Below are positions 1-6,999 of a stretch of 9,270 nt of DNA, piece by piece. Source of the DNA: Bifidobacterium sp. (GTDB lineage: Bacteria; Actinomycetota; Actinomycetes; Actinomycetales; Bifidobacteriaceae); the NCBI GenBank assembly GCA_022739095.1, contig JAIJEI010000069.1:1-9270 (forward strand), given 5' to 3'. The position numbers and the translations under genes were made by a program. Every line of letters starts with the position of its first letter. Position 1 is the first letter of the stretch. The notes under the pieces are model-generated. The model saw nothing but the letters and a program-made list of their open reading frames with translations, searched no databases and was not told the DNA's origin.

Positions 1-17
1 CCGAGGGGAGCCGAGCC

Positions 18-29
18 CGCTAGGATAGA
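18..29 (+). promoter_or_regulatory. Putative -10 box of ligA, near-leaderless
   Basis: The 12-mer CGCTAGGATAGA contains a TANNNT-type -10 hexamer, TAGGAT, at 21-26. The ATG lies 8 bases after the hexamer, so a normal start point (6-7 bases downstream) falls at about 33 and leaves almost no 5' UTR. Nearly the same 12-mer (11 of 12 bases) sits upstream of mrp at 2950-2961, which supports a real promoter element. No -35 hexamer can be judged because the window begins too close. Confidence 0.45.
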
Positions 30-34
30 CAACC

Positions 35-2800
35 ATGAGCACGAACGAACAACTGGCATGGGATTTCGACGATGGGGATGTGGCCGAGGTCCGGCCTGAT
101 ACCGGTATTGCACGTTTTGCCCCTGGCTCCGAACAATGGATAGCCGCACTGCAGCCCACTGACGACGACGCGATACGCCTCGACCGTTTCGACGTGAACA
201 CGATGACCGCTGAGGCCGCCGCCCGCCTGTGGGCTCGCGTGGCCGCATGGGTGGAATCCGATCAGATCGCCTACTACATCGACGACTCACCCGTCAGCTC
301 CGACGCCGCCTACGACGCGCGCATGCGTTGCCTCGAACGACTCGAAGCGGCGTTCCCCTCATTGGACAATCCGCAGTCGCCCACCTATCGCGTCGGCGGC
401 TCCTTCTCCAACGACTTCACCTCCGTGCGCCACCCCAGCCGCATGATGAGCCTTGGCGACGTCTTCTCCATCGAAGAACTCAAGGATTGGTACGACTCGG
501 TGATTCGCGACCTCGATTGGCTTGAATCCAAGCCCCTGCCCATGAGTTGCGAGGTCAAAATCGACGGCCTCGCCCTGAACCTCATCTATCGCAACGGCGT
601 GCTTGAACAGGGCCTGACGCGCGGCGACGGCGTTACCGGCGAAGACATCACCCTGAATGTGCGAACCATCGGTTCCATTCCCGCCAACCTCGGCGGCCCC
701 AAGGAAGACGTTCCGGACTTCGTGGAAATCCGAGGCGAAGTGTTCATGCGCTGGGATGATTTCCACACCCTGAACAACGAGCAGGAGGACGCAGGACGAG
801 CGCCCTTCGCCAACCCACGCAACGCCGCCGCCGGCTCGCTGCGTCAAAAAGACCCTCGCATCACCGCCACCCGTCGCCTGAGCTTCTATGCGCATGGTCT
901 AGGTCAGCTCACCTGGGGGCCGGACCATCCGCGTGGCACCCATGACGTGGTCGCCGACCAGTCGCAGGCCTACGATCTATACACCAGGTGGGGCGTGCCG
1001 GTCTCCCCGCACAATCGTGCGGTGACCTCATTCCAGGAGATCCTGGACATGATCGAGTACTACGGCGAGCATCGCGGCGACATCGAGCACGCGCTCGACG
1101 GCATTGTCGTCAAGGTCGATGACCTGGGCCTGCAGCGCGCCCTCGGTGCCACCTCGCGCGCGCCGCGCTGGGCCATCGCCTACAAATACCCGCCCGAAGA
1201 GGTCAACACCGAACTGCTCAACATCACCGTGCAGGTAGGGCGTACTGGTCGTGTGACGCCGGTCGCCGTGCTCAAACCTGTCTACGTGGCCGGTTCCACC
1301 GTGGCTCGTACCACGCTGCACAACGGATTTGAAGTCAAACGCAAGGGCATTCTGATCGGCGACACCGTGGTGGTGCGCAAGGCCGGCGATGTGATTCCCG
1401 AACTGGTCGGCCCGGTGCTTGAACGGCGCAAAGGGCGTGAAGACCAGCTGCATGAATTCGTCATGCCCGAATTCTGCCCCTCATGCGGCGCGAAACTGGC
1501 ACCCGCCAAGGAGGGCGATAAGGACATTCGCTGCCCGAATGTGGAAAGCTGCCCGGCCCAGTTGACCGAGCGCGTGATTTCGCTGGCCTCACGTAAGGCG
1601 TTCGACATCGAGCACTTAGGTGAACAGTCGGCCATCGCGCTGACTAACCCGGAGGAGAACCGGCCTGATTCGGTGGCGACCTACGCGCCGAACATCACCG
1701 AGGTTCTGGTCGCCCCCGGCGAAGAGCCCGACCCGTACGAACCGGTGGAAGGGCTGGAATTGCCGGCCGTGCAGAAGCCGGTGTTGTCTAACGAATCCGG
1801 GTTGTTCAACCTGACCTCCGCCGATCTGCGCGACGTGCGTGTGTGGCGTGAGGCCGCAATCGTCGAAGTGCATGAGACGGTCGATGCTAACGGTAAGAAG
1901 AAAAAGGTGCGTAAGCGTGTCGGCGGCTCTGGCCTGTGGCATCAGGTGCCTGCCTTTTGGACCGCGCCCACGCCGGCCAAAAAGCTCACGGCCAAGCAGT
2001 TGGCCGAACGCGCGCAAGAAGAGGCCGCAGTCGAATCTGCCGGAACACAGGGAGGTGCCGCCAGTGGAGTAACCGGCGAACCTACTGGGGCTGAGGCTCC
2101 ACTTGGCGCTATGCCGGGCTTTGCCGTATCCTCCTATCCCGAGTATGACGTGCCGGCCGACGCGGTCATCGTGCGCGTGGACCACAAGACCACGCGCACC
2201 GGCGTCACGGATGTGCCGGTGATCATTCGGCCCGGTGAGAACACGCGCAAGATGTTCGACGAAATGGACAAGGCCCGCCATGCCGACCTGTGGCGTGTGC
2301 TGGTCGCGTTGTCGATTCGCCGGCTCGGCCCGCCTACCGCGCGCCTGATCGCCTCGGCGATGGGATCGCTGGTAGCCATCGAAAACGCCACGGTCGAGGA
2401 TCTGACGGCCATCGACGGCGTGGGCCCGGAAATCGCCGAATCGGTGGTGGACTGGTTCGCCGCCGCCCGCGAGCCCGGCGACTGGCGCGGCGCGACTTTG
2501 CGTGCTTGGCAGGCTGCCGGCGTGGGCGTCGACGAGGCCGAGACCAGTTCGTTGCCGCAGACGTTGGCCGGCAAAACCGTGGTGGTCACCGGTTCTCTGG
2601 AGGGCTATTCGCGCGACTCCGCCAAAGAGGCGATTATCGAGCGCGGCGGCAAGGCGGCTGGCTCGGTGAGCAAGAAGACCGATTACGTGGTGATTGGCGC
2701 AAATGCCGGTTCCAAGGCCACCAAGGCCGAGGAACTCGGCATCCCCATGCTGGGCGAAGCCCAATTCGCCCAGCTCCTAGAAACCGGTAGCATCGACTGA
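35..2800 (+). CDS. ligA: NAD-dependent DNA ligase LigA, enlarged form
   Basis: LigA seals 3'-OH/5'-phosphate nicks in duplex DNA during replication and repair, using NAD+ to form an enzyme-AMP intermediate. The adenylation motif KIDG is at residues 175-178, with K175 as nucleophile. Upstream is an NAD-binding Ia-like segment with YYIDDSPVSSDAAYD near residues 80-94. An OB-fold follows, then a four-cysteine zinc finger (C481, C484, C500, C506), helix-hairpin-helix repeats (about 735-815, with DGVGPEIA near 794) and a C-terminal BRCT domain (about 840-921). The usual family length is about 670 aa. This protein has about 60 extra residues before the nucleophile compared with E. coli LigA, and two insertions after the zinc finger (about 540-583 and 605-733). 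The second carries a basic patch KKKKVRKR at 621-628 and an Ala/Glu/Gly/Thr-rich stretch. The ATG at 35 is the first plausible start and has only a weak Shine-Dalgarno, so initiation may be leaderless. All catalytic motifs are present. Confidence 0.97.
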   Translation: MSTNEQLAWDFDDGDVAEVRPDTGIARFAPGSEQWIAALQPTDDDAIRLDRFDVNTMTAEAAARLWARVAAWVESDQIAYYIDDSPVSSDAAYDARMRCLERLEAAFPSLDNPQSPTYRVGGSFSNDFTSVRHPSRMMSLGDVFSIEELKDWYDSVIRDLDWLESKPLPMSCEVKIDGLALNLIYRNGVLEQGLTRGDGVTGEDITLNVRTIGSIPANLGGPKEDVPDFVEIRGEVFMRWDDFHTLNNEQEDAGRAPFANPRNAAAGSLRQKDPRITATRRLSFYAHGLGQLTWGPDHPRGTHDVVADQSQAYDLYTRWGVPVSPHNRAVTSFQEILDMIEYYGEHRGDIEHALDGIVVKVDDLGLQRALGATSRAPRWAIAYKYPPEEVNTELLNITVQVGRTGRVTPVAVLKPVYVAGSTVARTTLHNGFEVKRKGILIGDTVVVRKAGDVIPELVGPVLERRKGREDQLHEFVMPEFCPSCGAKLAPAKEGDKDIRCPNVESCPAQLTERVISLASRKAFDIEHLGEQSAIALTNPEENRPDSVATYAPNITEVLVAPGEEPDPYEPVEGLELPAVQKPVLSNESGLFNLTSADLRDVRVWREAAIVEVHETVDANGKKKKVRKRVGGSGLWHQVPAFWTAPTPAKKLTAKQLAERAQEEAAVESAGTQGGAASGVTGEPTGAEAPLGAMPGFAVSSYPEYDVPADAVIVRVDHKTTRTGVTDVPVIIRPGENTRKMFDEMDKARHADLWRVLVALSIRRLGPPTARLIASAMGSLVAIENATVEDLTAIDGVGPEIAESVVDWFAAAREPGDWRGATLRAWQAAGVGVDEAETSSLPQTLAGKTVVVTGSLEGYSRDSAKEAIIERGGKAAGSVSKKTDYVVIGANAGSKATKAEELGIPMLGEAQFAQLLETGSID

Positions 2801-2804
2801 CTTG

Positions 2805-2850
2805 GCTCCCCTCTCTGAGGGGAGCTGTCGCCTTGTGCGACTGAGGGAAG
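2805..2850. repeat. REP-like double hairpin downstream of ligA
   Basis: An 8-bp perfect stem GCTCCCCT/AGGGGAGC (2805-2812 with 2818-2825, loop CTCTG) is followed directly by a 5-bp stem GTCGC/GCGAC (2827-2831 with 2837-2841, loop CTTGT) and a degenerate third copy of the arm, TGAGGGAAG. From memory, this architecture (a GGCTCCCCTC...GAGGGGAGC hairpin plus a small GTCGC hairpin plus CTGAGGG) recurs as an intergenic repeat in bifidobacteria and other gut bacteria. It starts 5 bases after the ligA stop, so it could also act as a terminator or 3'-end stabiliser, but no T-run follows. The 9-mer GAGGGGAGC also occurs at 3-11. Confidence 0.55.
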
Positions 2851-2865
2851 TAGTCGTCCGCAAAA

Positions 2866-2894
2866 CGGATGCGGGAACGGGAGAAGTGCATCCG
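2866..2894. repeat. Inverted repeat between ligA and mrp
   Basis: CGGATGC (2866-2872) is the exact reverse complement of GCATCCG (2888-2894), with 15 bases between. The pentamer TGCGG at 2870-2874 could instead pair with CCGCA at 2858-2862, so two mutually exclusive hairpins can be drawn. The element lies downstream of the ligA repeat and upstream of the predicted mrp promoter, so it would be in the ligA 3' region or act on DNA. Its function is unknown. The rest of the 188-base gap holds no ORF with a credible start. Confidence 0.35.
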
Positions 2895-2949
2895 CAGCGC
2901 GTGCGCAGTGTGACTTACTCCACTCCCTCTGGCATGCCGCCGCATCACA

Positions 2950-2961
2950 CGCTAGGGTAGA
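2950..2961 (+). promoter_or_regulatory. Putative -10 region of mrp
   Basis: CGCTAGGGTAGA contains the hexamer TAGGGT at 2953-2958 and differs at one base from the box in front of ligA. A start near 2965 would leave a 5' UTR of about 24 bases that includes the strong Shine-Dalgarno AAAGGAGG at 2971-2978. The -35 position has no clear TTGACA-like hexamer. Confidence 0.45.
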
Positions 2962-2988
2962 ACAGGCCCTAAAGGAGGATACGGATTT

Positions 2989-4107
2989 ATGAGCGACGCA
3001 CGTCAGATCGAAGCCGACATTTACGAACGCCTGAGCAAGGTCATCGACCCCGAGCTCGGTCGTTCGGTCACCGACCTCGGCATGATTGCCACCATCGAAG
3101 CCGCGCCTGCATCATCGGACGCTGGCGCTTACGACGTCACCGTGCATGTTGAGCTGACGGTTCCCGGATGCCCACTGAGCGAGACCATCACCAACCAGAT
3201 CAATGGCGCGGTCAGCTCCTATCCGGGCGCACAGCTGCTGCCTCATATCGAAGTCGGTTCGATGAGCCGTGACAAGCTGGCCGATCTGGTCGCCGACCTC
3301 AAGGCCGAACGCAAGCAGAACCCCTTCAGCAAACCGGGTGTCAAGACCCGCATTTTCGCCATCGCCTCCGGTAAGGGCGGCGTCGGCAAGTCCTCGGTTA
3401 CCGCGAACCTGGCCGCCACGTTTGCGGCCCTCGGCTTCGACACGGCCGCCATCGACGCGGACATCTATGGCTTCTCACTGCCGCGCCTGTTCGGCGTGCA
3501 TACACAGCCCACCAATCTGAACGGTATGCTTATGCCGGTCACCGCGTGGGGCGTGAAACTGATCTCCATCGGCATGTTCGCCGGTGCCGACCGGGCGATC
3601 CTGTGGCGCGGGCCGCGACTGCAGCGTTCCTTGGAACAGTTCCTGTCTGACGTATGGTGGGGAGAACCGGACGTACTCTTGCTTGACTTGGCTCCCGGCA
3701 CCGGAGACATGGCGATTTCCGTGGCCCAGGCGCTGCCCAACGCCGAACTCGTGGTGGTCACCACCCCGCAGCCCTCCGCCTCCGACATCGCCGTGCGCTC
3801 CGGGCTCGTGGCCCTGCAGGTGCCGATGAAGGTGCATGGCGTGGTGGAGAACATGAGCTACTACGAGCACAAGGGCGAGAAGCTGGAGATTTTCGGTGCC
3901 GGCGGCGGTCAGCGCGTGTCTGAACAGTTAAGCGCGGCGCTTGGCTATGACGTGCCGTTGATGGCTAGGTTGCCCCTGGATCCCGAAGTGCGCGAGATCG
4001 GCGAGGCGGGCCGTCCCGCGGTGCTGGATGTCGATGGCGCCTTGCGTACGGATGGCGTCGGTCAGGTCTTTCGGGGACTGGCCGAGCGTCTGCTGGAGCG
4101 GTGCTAA
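2989..4107 (+). CDS. mrp: Mrp/ApbC-type P-loop Fe-S cluster carrier with N-terminal DUF59
   Basis: Mrp (ApbC/NBP35 family) proteins are cytosolic ATPases that bind and hand over iron-sulfur clusters. Residues 1 to about 100 form a DUF59/MIP18 domain, including the conserved PGCPLSE segment with C61. The ATPase domain has the deviant Walker A GKGGVGKS at 128-135 (K129 and K134) and a DLAPGTGD switch/Walker B segment at 233-240. The length of 372 aa is typical. The CxxC that many Mrp homologues carry after VENMSY is missing: residues 285-303 read VVENMSYYEHKGEKLEIFG. I recall that other actinobacterial Mrp proteins also lack it, so cluster binding may use another site or partner. The start is supported by AAAGGAGG ten bases upstream. 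It follows ligA after a 188-base gap with its own predicted promoter, so it need not be co-transcribed. A role beyond general Fe-S handling cannot be read from the context. Confidence 0.93.
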   Translation: MSDARQIEADIYERLSKVIDPELGRSVTDLGMIATIEAAPASSDAGAYDVTVHVELTVPGCPLSETITNQINGAVSSYPGAQLLPHIEVGSMSRDKLADLVADLKAERKQNPFSKPGVKTRIFAIASGKGGVGKSSVTANLAATFAALGFDTAAIDADIYGFSLPRLFGVHTQPTNLNGMLMPVTAWGVKLISIGMFAGADRAILWRGPRLQRSLEQFLSDVWWGEPDVLLLDLAPGTGDMAISVAQALPNAELVVVTTPQPSASDIAVRSGLVALQVPMKVHGVVENMSYYEHKGEKLEIFGAGGGQRVSEQLSAALGYDVPLMARLPLDPEVREIGEAGRPAVLDVDGALRTDGVGQVFRGLAERLLERC

Positions 4108-4143
4108 GGGGTGATGGTCCAGGAGCGGTGCCAATCGGCCAAT

Positions 4144-4158
4144 AGAGAACGGTTCTCT
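4144..4158. promoter_or_regulatory. Perfect 15-bp palindrome, candidate operator of the GH20 gene
   Basis: AGAGAAC-G-GTTCTCT is a perfect inverted repeat with 7-base arms around a single central base at 4151. It lies upstream of the candidate -10 TACAAT (4181-4186), with its centre about 42 bases before the likely transcription start near 4193. A dimeric regulator bound there would cover the upstream edge of the -35 region, a position typical of activators but also possible for a repressor. The regulator is not in this window. ROK-family (NagR-like) or LacI-family control of amino-sugar genes is a guess from bifidobacterial biology, not from a motif match. Confidence 0.6.
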
Positions 4159-4180
4159 GCGCGCCTATTCGCCGGTGTCG

Positions 4181-4186
4181 TACAAT
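4181..4186 (+). promoter_or_regulatory. Putative -10 box of the GH20 gene
   Basis: TACAAT matches the TATAAT consensus at 5 of 6 positions and lies 42 bases before the GTG start. No good -35 hexamer exists 16-18 bases upstream, where the sequence is GC-rich, which would fit activator-dependent transcription from the adjacent palindrome. Confidence 0.45.
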
Positions 4187-4216
4187 ATCCCCTGGCGTGA
4201 TAACGAAAACCACATG

Positions 4217-4223
4217 AAAGGAG
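4217..4223 (+). promoter_or_regulatory. Shine-Dalgarno fixing the GTG start of the GH20 gene
   Basis: AAAGGAG ends five bases before GTG at 4229. Earlier in-frame ATGs at 4175 and 4214 have no such site, and the one at 4175 lies upstream of the likely transcription start. The GTG is therefore preferred. Confidence 0.75.
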
Positions 4224-4228
4224 TAGCT

Positions 4229-6184
4229 GTGCCCACTTCCGAACATAAGGCCGACGACGCAACGCGGCGTCTTACCCTGATTCCCGCCCCGGTGACATTG
4301 GAGTACACCCATGGCACGGCTGTGATCAGTCCTCTGGTGACGATCGAGGATGCCGGTCAGTCTTGGGAAACGTTGCCGATCGAGCAGCTGTCCGACGAAC
4401 TTCAGCACCGCTACGGCGTCACCGTCCTGAGGCGTCGCACACACGGCACCGTCATATCCCTGGGCCTGGATTCACGGTTGGCCCATGACGAATACACGCT
4501 GGATGTGTCCGAATCGGAGGGCGTCCGCGTGCGTGGCGGCGGCGAAAGCGGGCTGCGGTACGGTCTGCAGACGCTGCGGCAGATCATCGGGCAGACCTCG
4601 CGTGCCATTCCCTGCCTGCATATCCAGGACAAGCCCGCATTCCCGGTGCGCGCCTACAGTCTCGACGTGACACGCGGACGAGTGCCGACGATGGAGTTCC
4701 TCACCTGGTTCGTCGACCAGCTGGCCTTATACAAATACAATCAGTTCCAGCTGTATGTCGAGCATGCCTTCGCGTTCGTCGAGCTCAGCGAGGCGTGGCG
4801 TGGCACCGATCCGCTCACGGCCGCCGACATCACGTATCTGGACGAGTACTGCGCGCGTCGCGGCATCGAGTTGGTGCCGTCGTTGGCCACGTTCGGGCAC
4901 ATGTACATGAATCTGCGCACCCGTGAGCATCGCGAGCTGGGTGAGTTCCCCGAAGACGCCGACCGTCCGTTCAGCTTCATCGAACGCATGGAGCATCATA
5001 CGCTGAATGCCGCCGATCCCAAAGCCCATGATTTCGCCTCGCGCCTGATCGAGGAATACGCGCCGCTGTTCCGCTCGAAGTCCTTCAATATCGGCGGCGA
5101 TGAGACGTTCGACTTGGGACGTGGCAGGTCCGCGCAGGACGCGCCGGAAGCCGGCCGCGATGAGCTGTATGCCGGTTTCGTCAGGGATTTGTGCGAAACG
5201 CTCGCCCGTCATGGTCGGCAGCCGATGCTGTGGGCGGACATCGCGCTCGAAAGCCCGCGCACGATGGATCTGCTGCCCGGAGACATCACGATGCTCAACT
5301 GGATGTACGAGCCGCAGATCGACGAGAGCAAGATCCAGACCATCGCCGCGCAGGGCCGTCGCCAGTTCGTGTGCCCTGCGGTGCGGGCTTGGAGCCGGTT
5401 CTTCCCTGATTATGCGGGTGCGTGGCTGAACACGTATCACATGGCATTGGCGGGTATCAAGTACGGTGCGGAAGGCATGGTGGTCACCGATTGGGGCGAT
5501 TACGGCCACGTCAACGATCCGCGTCTGAGCGTGCCGGGCCTGTGCTATGGCGCGCAGAACGCGTGGAATCCGATTGAGATCGATGCGCATGAGATGAACC
5601 GTCGGATCTCCGTTCTGGTGTATGGCGACGAGTCCGGTCGCGTCATGGATTGCCTCGCCCGCATCGACTCCGATGGGGTGTCGTTCCCCTGGGACCTTGC
5701 CGTGCAGGTGCTGGAGCTGGAATACGGTTCCGGCACCGGCGTGCTGAACACGGATGTGGCGGCGTGCATGGAACGTTCGAGCGGCGGAAAGCTCACGCTG
5801 GACCGCACGTTGGGATGCGATGACGCGCGCCGGCGGATGCTCCAGTGGAACCGCGACCGTATCGAACGGCGTCGGGATTGCGATCAGGTGCTGCTCGATT
5901 GCGGCGACGCGTTCGCCGGCTTGGCCGGGGGAGGCCTGACCGCGGAGTTCCTGTCGGTGATGCTGGATGGGCAGCGACTGTTCAACGAACTAGGCGAGGA
6001 ACTGCTGGCGCTGGCCGACGGCAAGGACGTCGGAGGCGAGGCGAATCGTCTCGCCTCCGATCTGGAGTCGTGGTTCGAGCGGTATCGCGCACAGTGGCTG
6101 TCGGTCGGACGGCATGCCGAGCTTGCGCGTATCGCCCACGTGGTGTGGTCTCTCGCGGACATTCTGCGTAGGGGCGCTCTGTAA
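4229..6184 (+). CDS. Cytosolic GH20 beta-N-acetylhexosaminidase
   Basis: The protein is a family 20 glycoside hydrolase of 651 aa from the GTG start, and should release terminal beta-linked GlcNAc or GalNAc by substrate-assisted catalysis. Residues about 14-125 resemble the GH20b N-terminal domain. The TIM-barrel domain runs from about 138 (FPVRAYSLDVTRG) to about 460. The catalytic pair is D291-E292 in FNIGGDETFDLG, and W422 in TDWGDYGH is the likely active-site tryptophan. The FN-IGGDETFDLG form, rather than the HxGGDE of chitobiases and human Hex, recalls the short GcnA/Hex1-like subgroup. The C-terminal ~190 residues look helical and are not assigned. There is no signal peptide or membrane segment, so it acts on imported oligosaccharides. 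In bifidobacteria such enzymes cleave lacto-N-triose-type milk or mucin fragments; that substrate is inferred. The gene stands alone, with its own promoter and palindrome, 121 bases after mrp and convergent with the ABC genes. Confidence 0.9.
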   Translation: MPTSEHKADDATRRLTLIPAPVTLEYTHGTAVISPLVTIEDAGQSWETLPIEQLSDELQHRYGVTVLRRRTHGTVISLGLDSRLAHDEYTLDVSESEGVRVRGGGESGLRYGLQTLRQIIGQTSRAIPCLHIQDKPAFPVRAYSLDVTRGRVPTMEFLTWFVDQLALYKYNQFQLYVEHAFAFVELSEAWRGTDPLTAADITYLDEYCARRGIELVPSLATFGHMYMNLRTREHRELGEFPEDADRPFSFIERMEHHTLNAADPKAHDFASRLIEEYAPLFRSKSFNIGGDETFDLGRGRSAQDAPEAGRDELYAGFVRDLCETLARHGRQPMLWADIALESPRTMDLLPGDITMLNWMYEPQIDESKIQTIAAQGRRQFVCPAVRAWSRFFPDYAGAWLNTYHMALAGIKYGAEGMVVTDWGDYGHVNDPRLSVPGLCYGAQNAWNPIEIDAHEMNRRISVLVYGDESGRVMDCLARIDSDGVSFPWDLAVQVLELEYGSGTGVLNTDVAACMERSSGGKLTLDRTLGCDDARRRMLQWNRDRIERRRDCDQVLLDCGDAFAGLAGGGLTAEFLSVMLDGQRLFNELGEELLALADGKDVGGEANRLASDLESWFERYRAQWLSVGRHAELARIAHVVWSLADILRRGAL

Positions 6185-6194
6185 GGAGCATGAC

Positions 6195-6222
6195 CGAAGG
6201 CGGGGTCCATGCCCCGCCTTCG
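6195..6222. terminator. Bidirectional hairpin between convergent genes
   Basis: CGAAGGCGGGG (6195-6205) pairs perfectly with CCCCGCCTTCG (6212-6222): 11 bp around the 6-base loop TCCATG. It occupies most of the 38-base gap between the GH20 stop and the stop codon of the minus-strand permease, and reads equally well both ways. No T-run follows on either strand, so it would be a U-less terminator or an mRNA 3' stabiliser. Confidence 0.7.
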
Positions 6223-6999
6223 CTATCGCGCGTACTGGTCCTCGGCGGTGAAGCAAGTGCGATAGACCATGGCCATGATCAGACCGTCGGCCAGCAGGGT
6301 CAGCGCGGCGATGGCGCCGAAGACCACGAACTGGTACTTGGCGGCGTTCAGCGGGTCTCCGCCGGCTATCACCTGGCCCGCCATCATGCCCGGGATGGTC
6401 ACGATGCCGCTGGAGGCCAGCGAAGCGGTGGTGGGCAACAGCCCCAGCCGAATCGACGAGATGACGGATGGGCGTGCGGACTCCCATGCCGTCGCCCCCA
6501 AGGCCAGCATCGTATCCACCTCGTCGCGGCGTTCCTCCATGCTTTCATAGAATCGGCTCAGCCCGACAGCAAGCGCGGAAACGGTGTTGCCCAGCAGCAT
6601 GCCGGTCAGGGGCACCACCAGCTGGGGCGCATACCATGGGTGCGGGCGCACGATGAGTTCAGTGACCAACGCCAGCATGAGCAGCATCGTAATGACCAGG
6701 CTCAGGAAGATCGGTCCGGCAAGGCCTTTGGGGATGCCGCGCGCGTGGGACATCACGATCTGTACCGCCGCGATCAGCATGACCGTCATCAGGGCGAACA
6801 CCATCCACACGCTGTTCGAACGAATCACATAGCTGATGATGAATCCCATGGCGCACAGCTGCACGAGGGCGCGGCATGCCGACCACATCAGGGTCCTGCC
6901 GACGCCCATGTGCATGAGTTCGCTGATGATGGCCGCCGCGGCCACCATGCCCAACGCCAGAACAAGGCCCCAGGTGTCGATGTCGTAGGCGCCGTTCAT
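6223..6999 (-). CDS. fetB: ABC exporter permease, FetB/YbbM (UPF0014) family
   Basis: The protein is an integral membrane permease of 258 aa, the size of E. coli FetB, whose FetAB system is described as an iron exporter. About seven hydrophobic stretches are visible, at roughly residues 8-28, 38-58, 62-83, 95-118, 125-150, 200-220 and 225-250. The family hallmark is the C-terminal part: SIRLGLLPTTASLASSG followed by IVTIPGMMAGQVIAGGDPL and AAKYQFVVFG. The start ATG has a strong Shine-Dalgarno (minus-strand AAGGAGGT, plus positions 7006-7013) six bases away, and overlaps the stop of the ATPase gene as ATGA, so the two are translationally coupled. The reading frame is intact although its ATPase partner is broken. 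Substrate by homology would be iron or another metal; the sequence alone does not decide it. Confidence 0.85.
   Translation of the reverse strand: MNGAYDIDTWGLVLALGMVAAAAIISELMHMGVGRTLMWSACRALVQLCAMGFIISYVIRSNSVWMVFALMTVMLIAAVQIVMSHARGIPKGLAGPIFLSLVITMLLMLALVTELIVRPHPWYAPQLVVPLTGMLLGNTVSALAVGLSRFYESMEERRDEVDTMLALGATAWESARPSVISSIRLGLLPTTASLASSGIVTIPGMMAGQVIAGGDPLNAAKYQFVVFGAIAALTLLADGLIMAMVYRTCFTAEDQYAR

Noticed and set aside
1616..2764. 382-codon open frame antisense to ligA
   Set aside because: It mirrors ligA codons in a high-GC gene, is rich in Arg/Gly/His/Ala without any domain I recognise, and has no ribosome site. ligA itself is certain.
4095..4131. Direct repeat GGAGCGGTGC at 4095-4104 and 4122-4131, plus CCAAT repeated near 4131-4143
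   Set aside because: The copies are short, one lies inside the mrp coding end, and there are only two. I see no array or operator logic.
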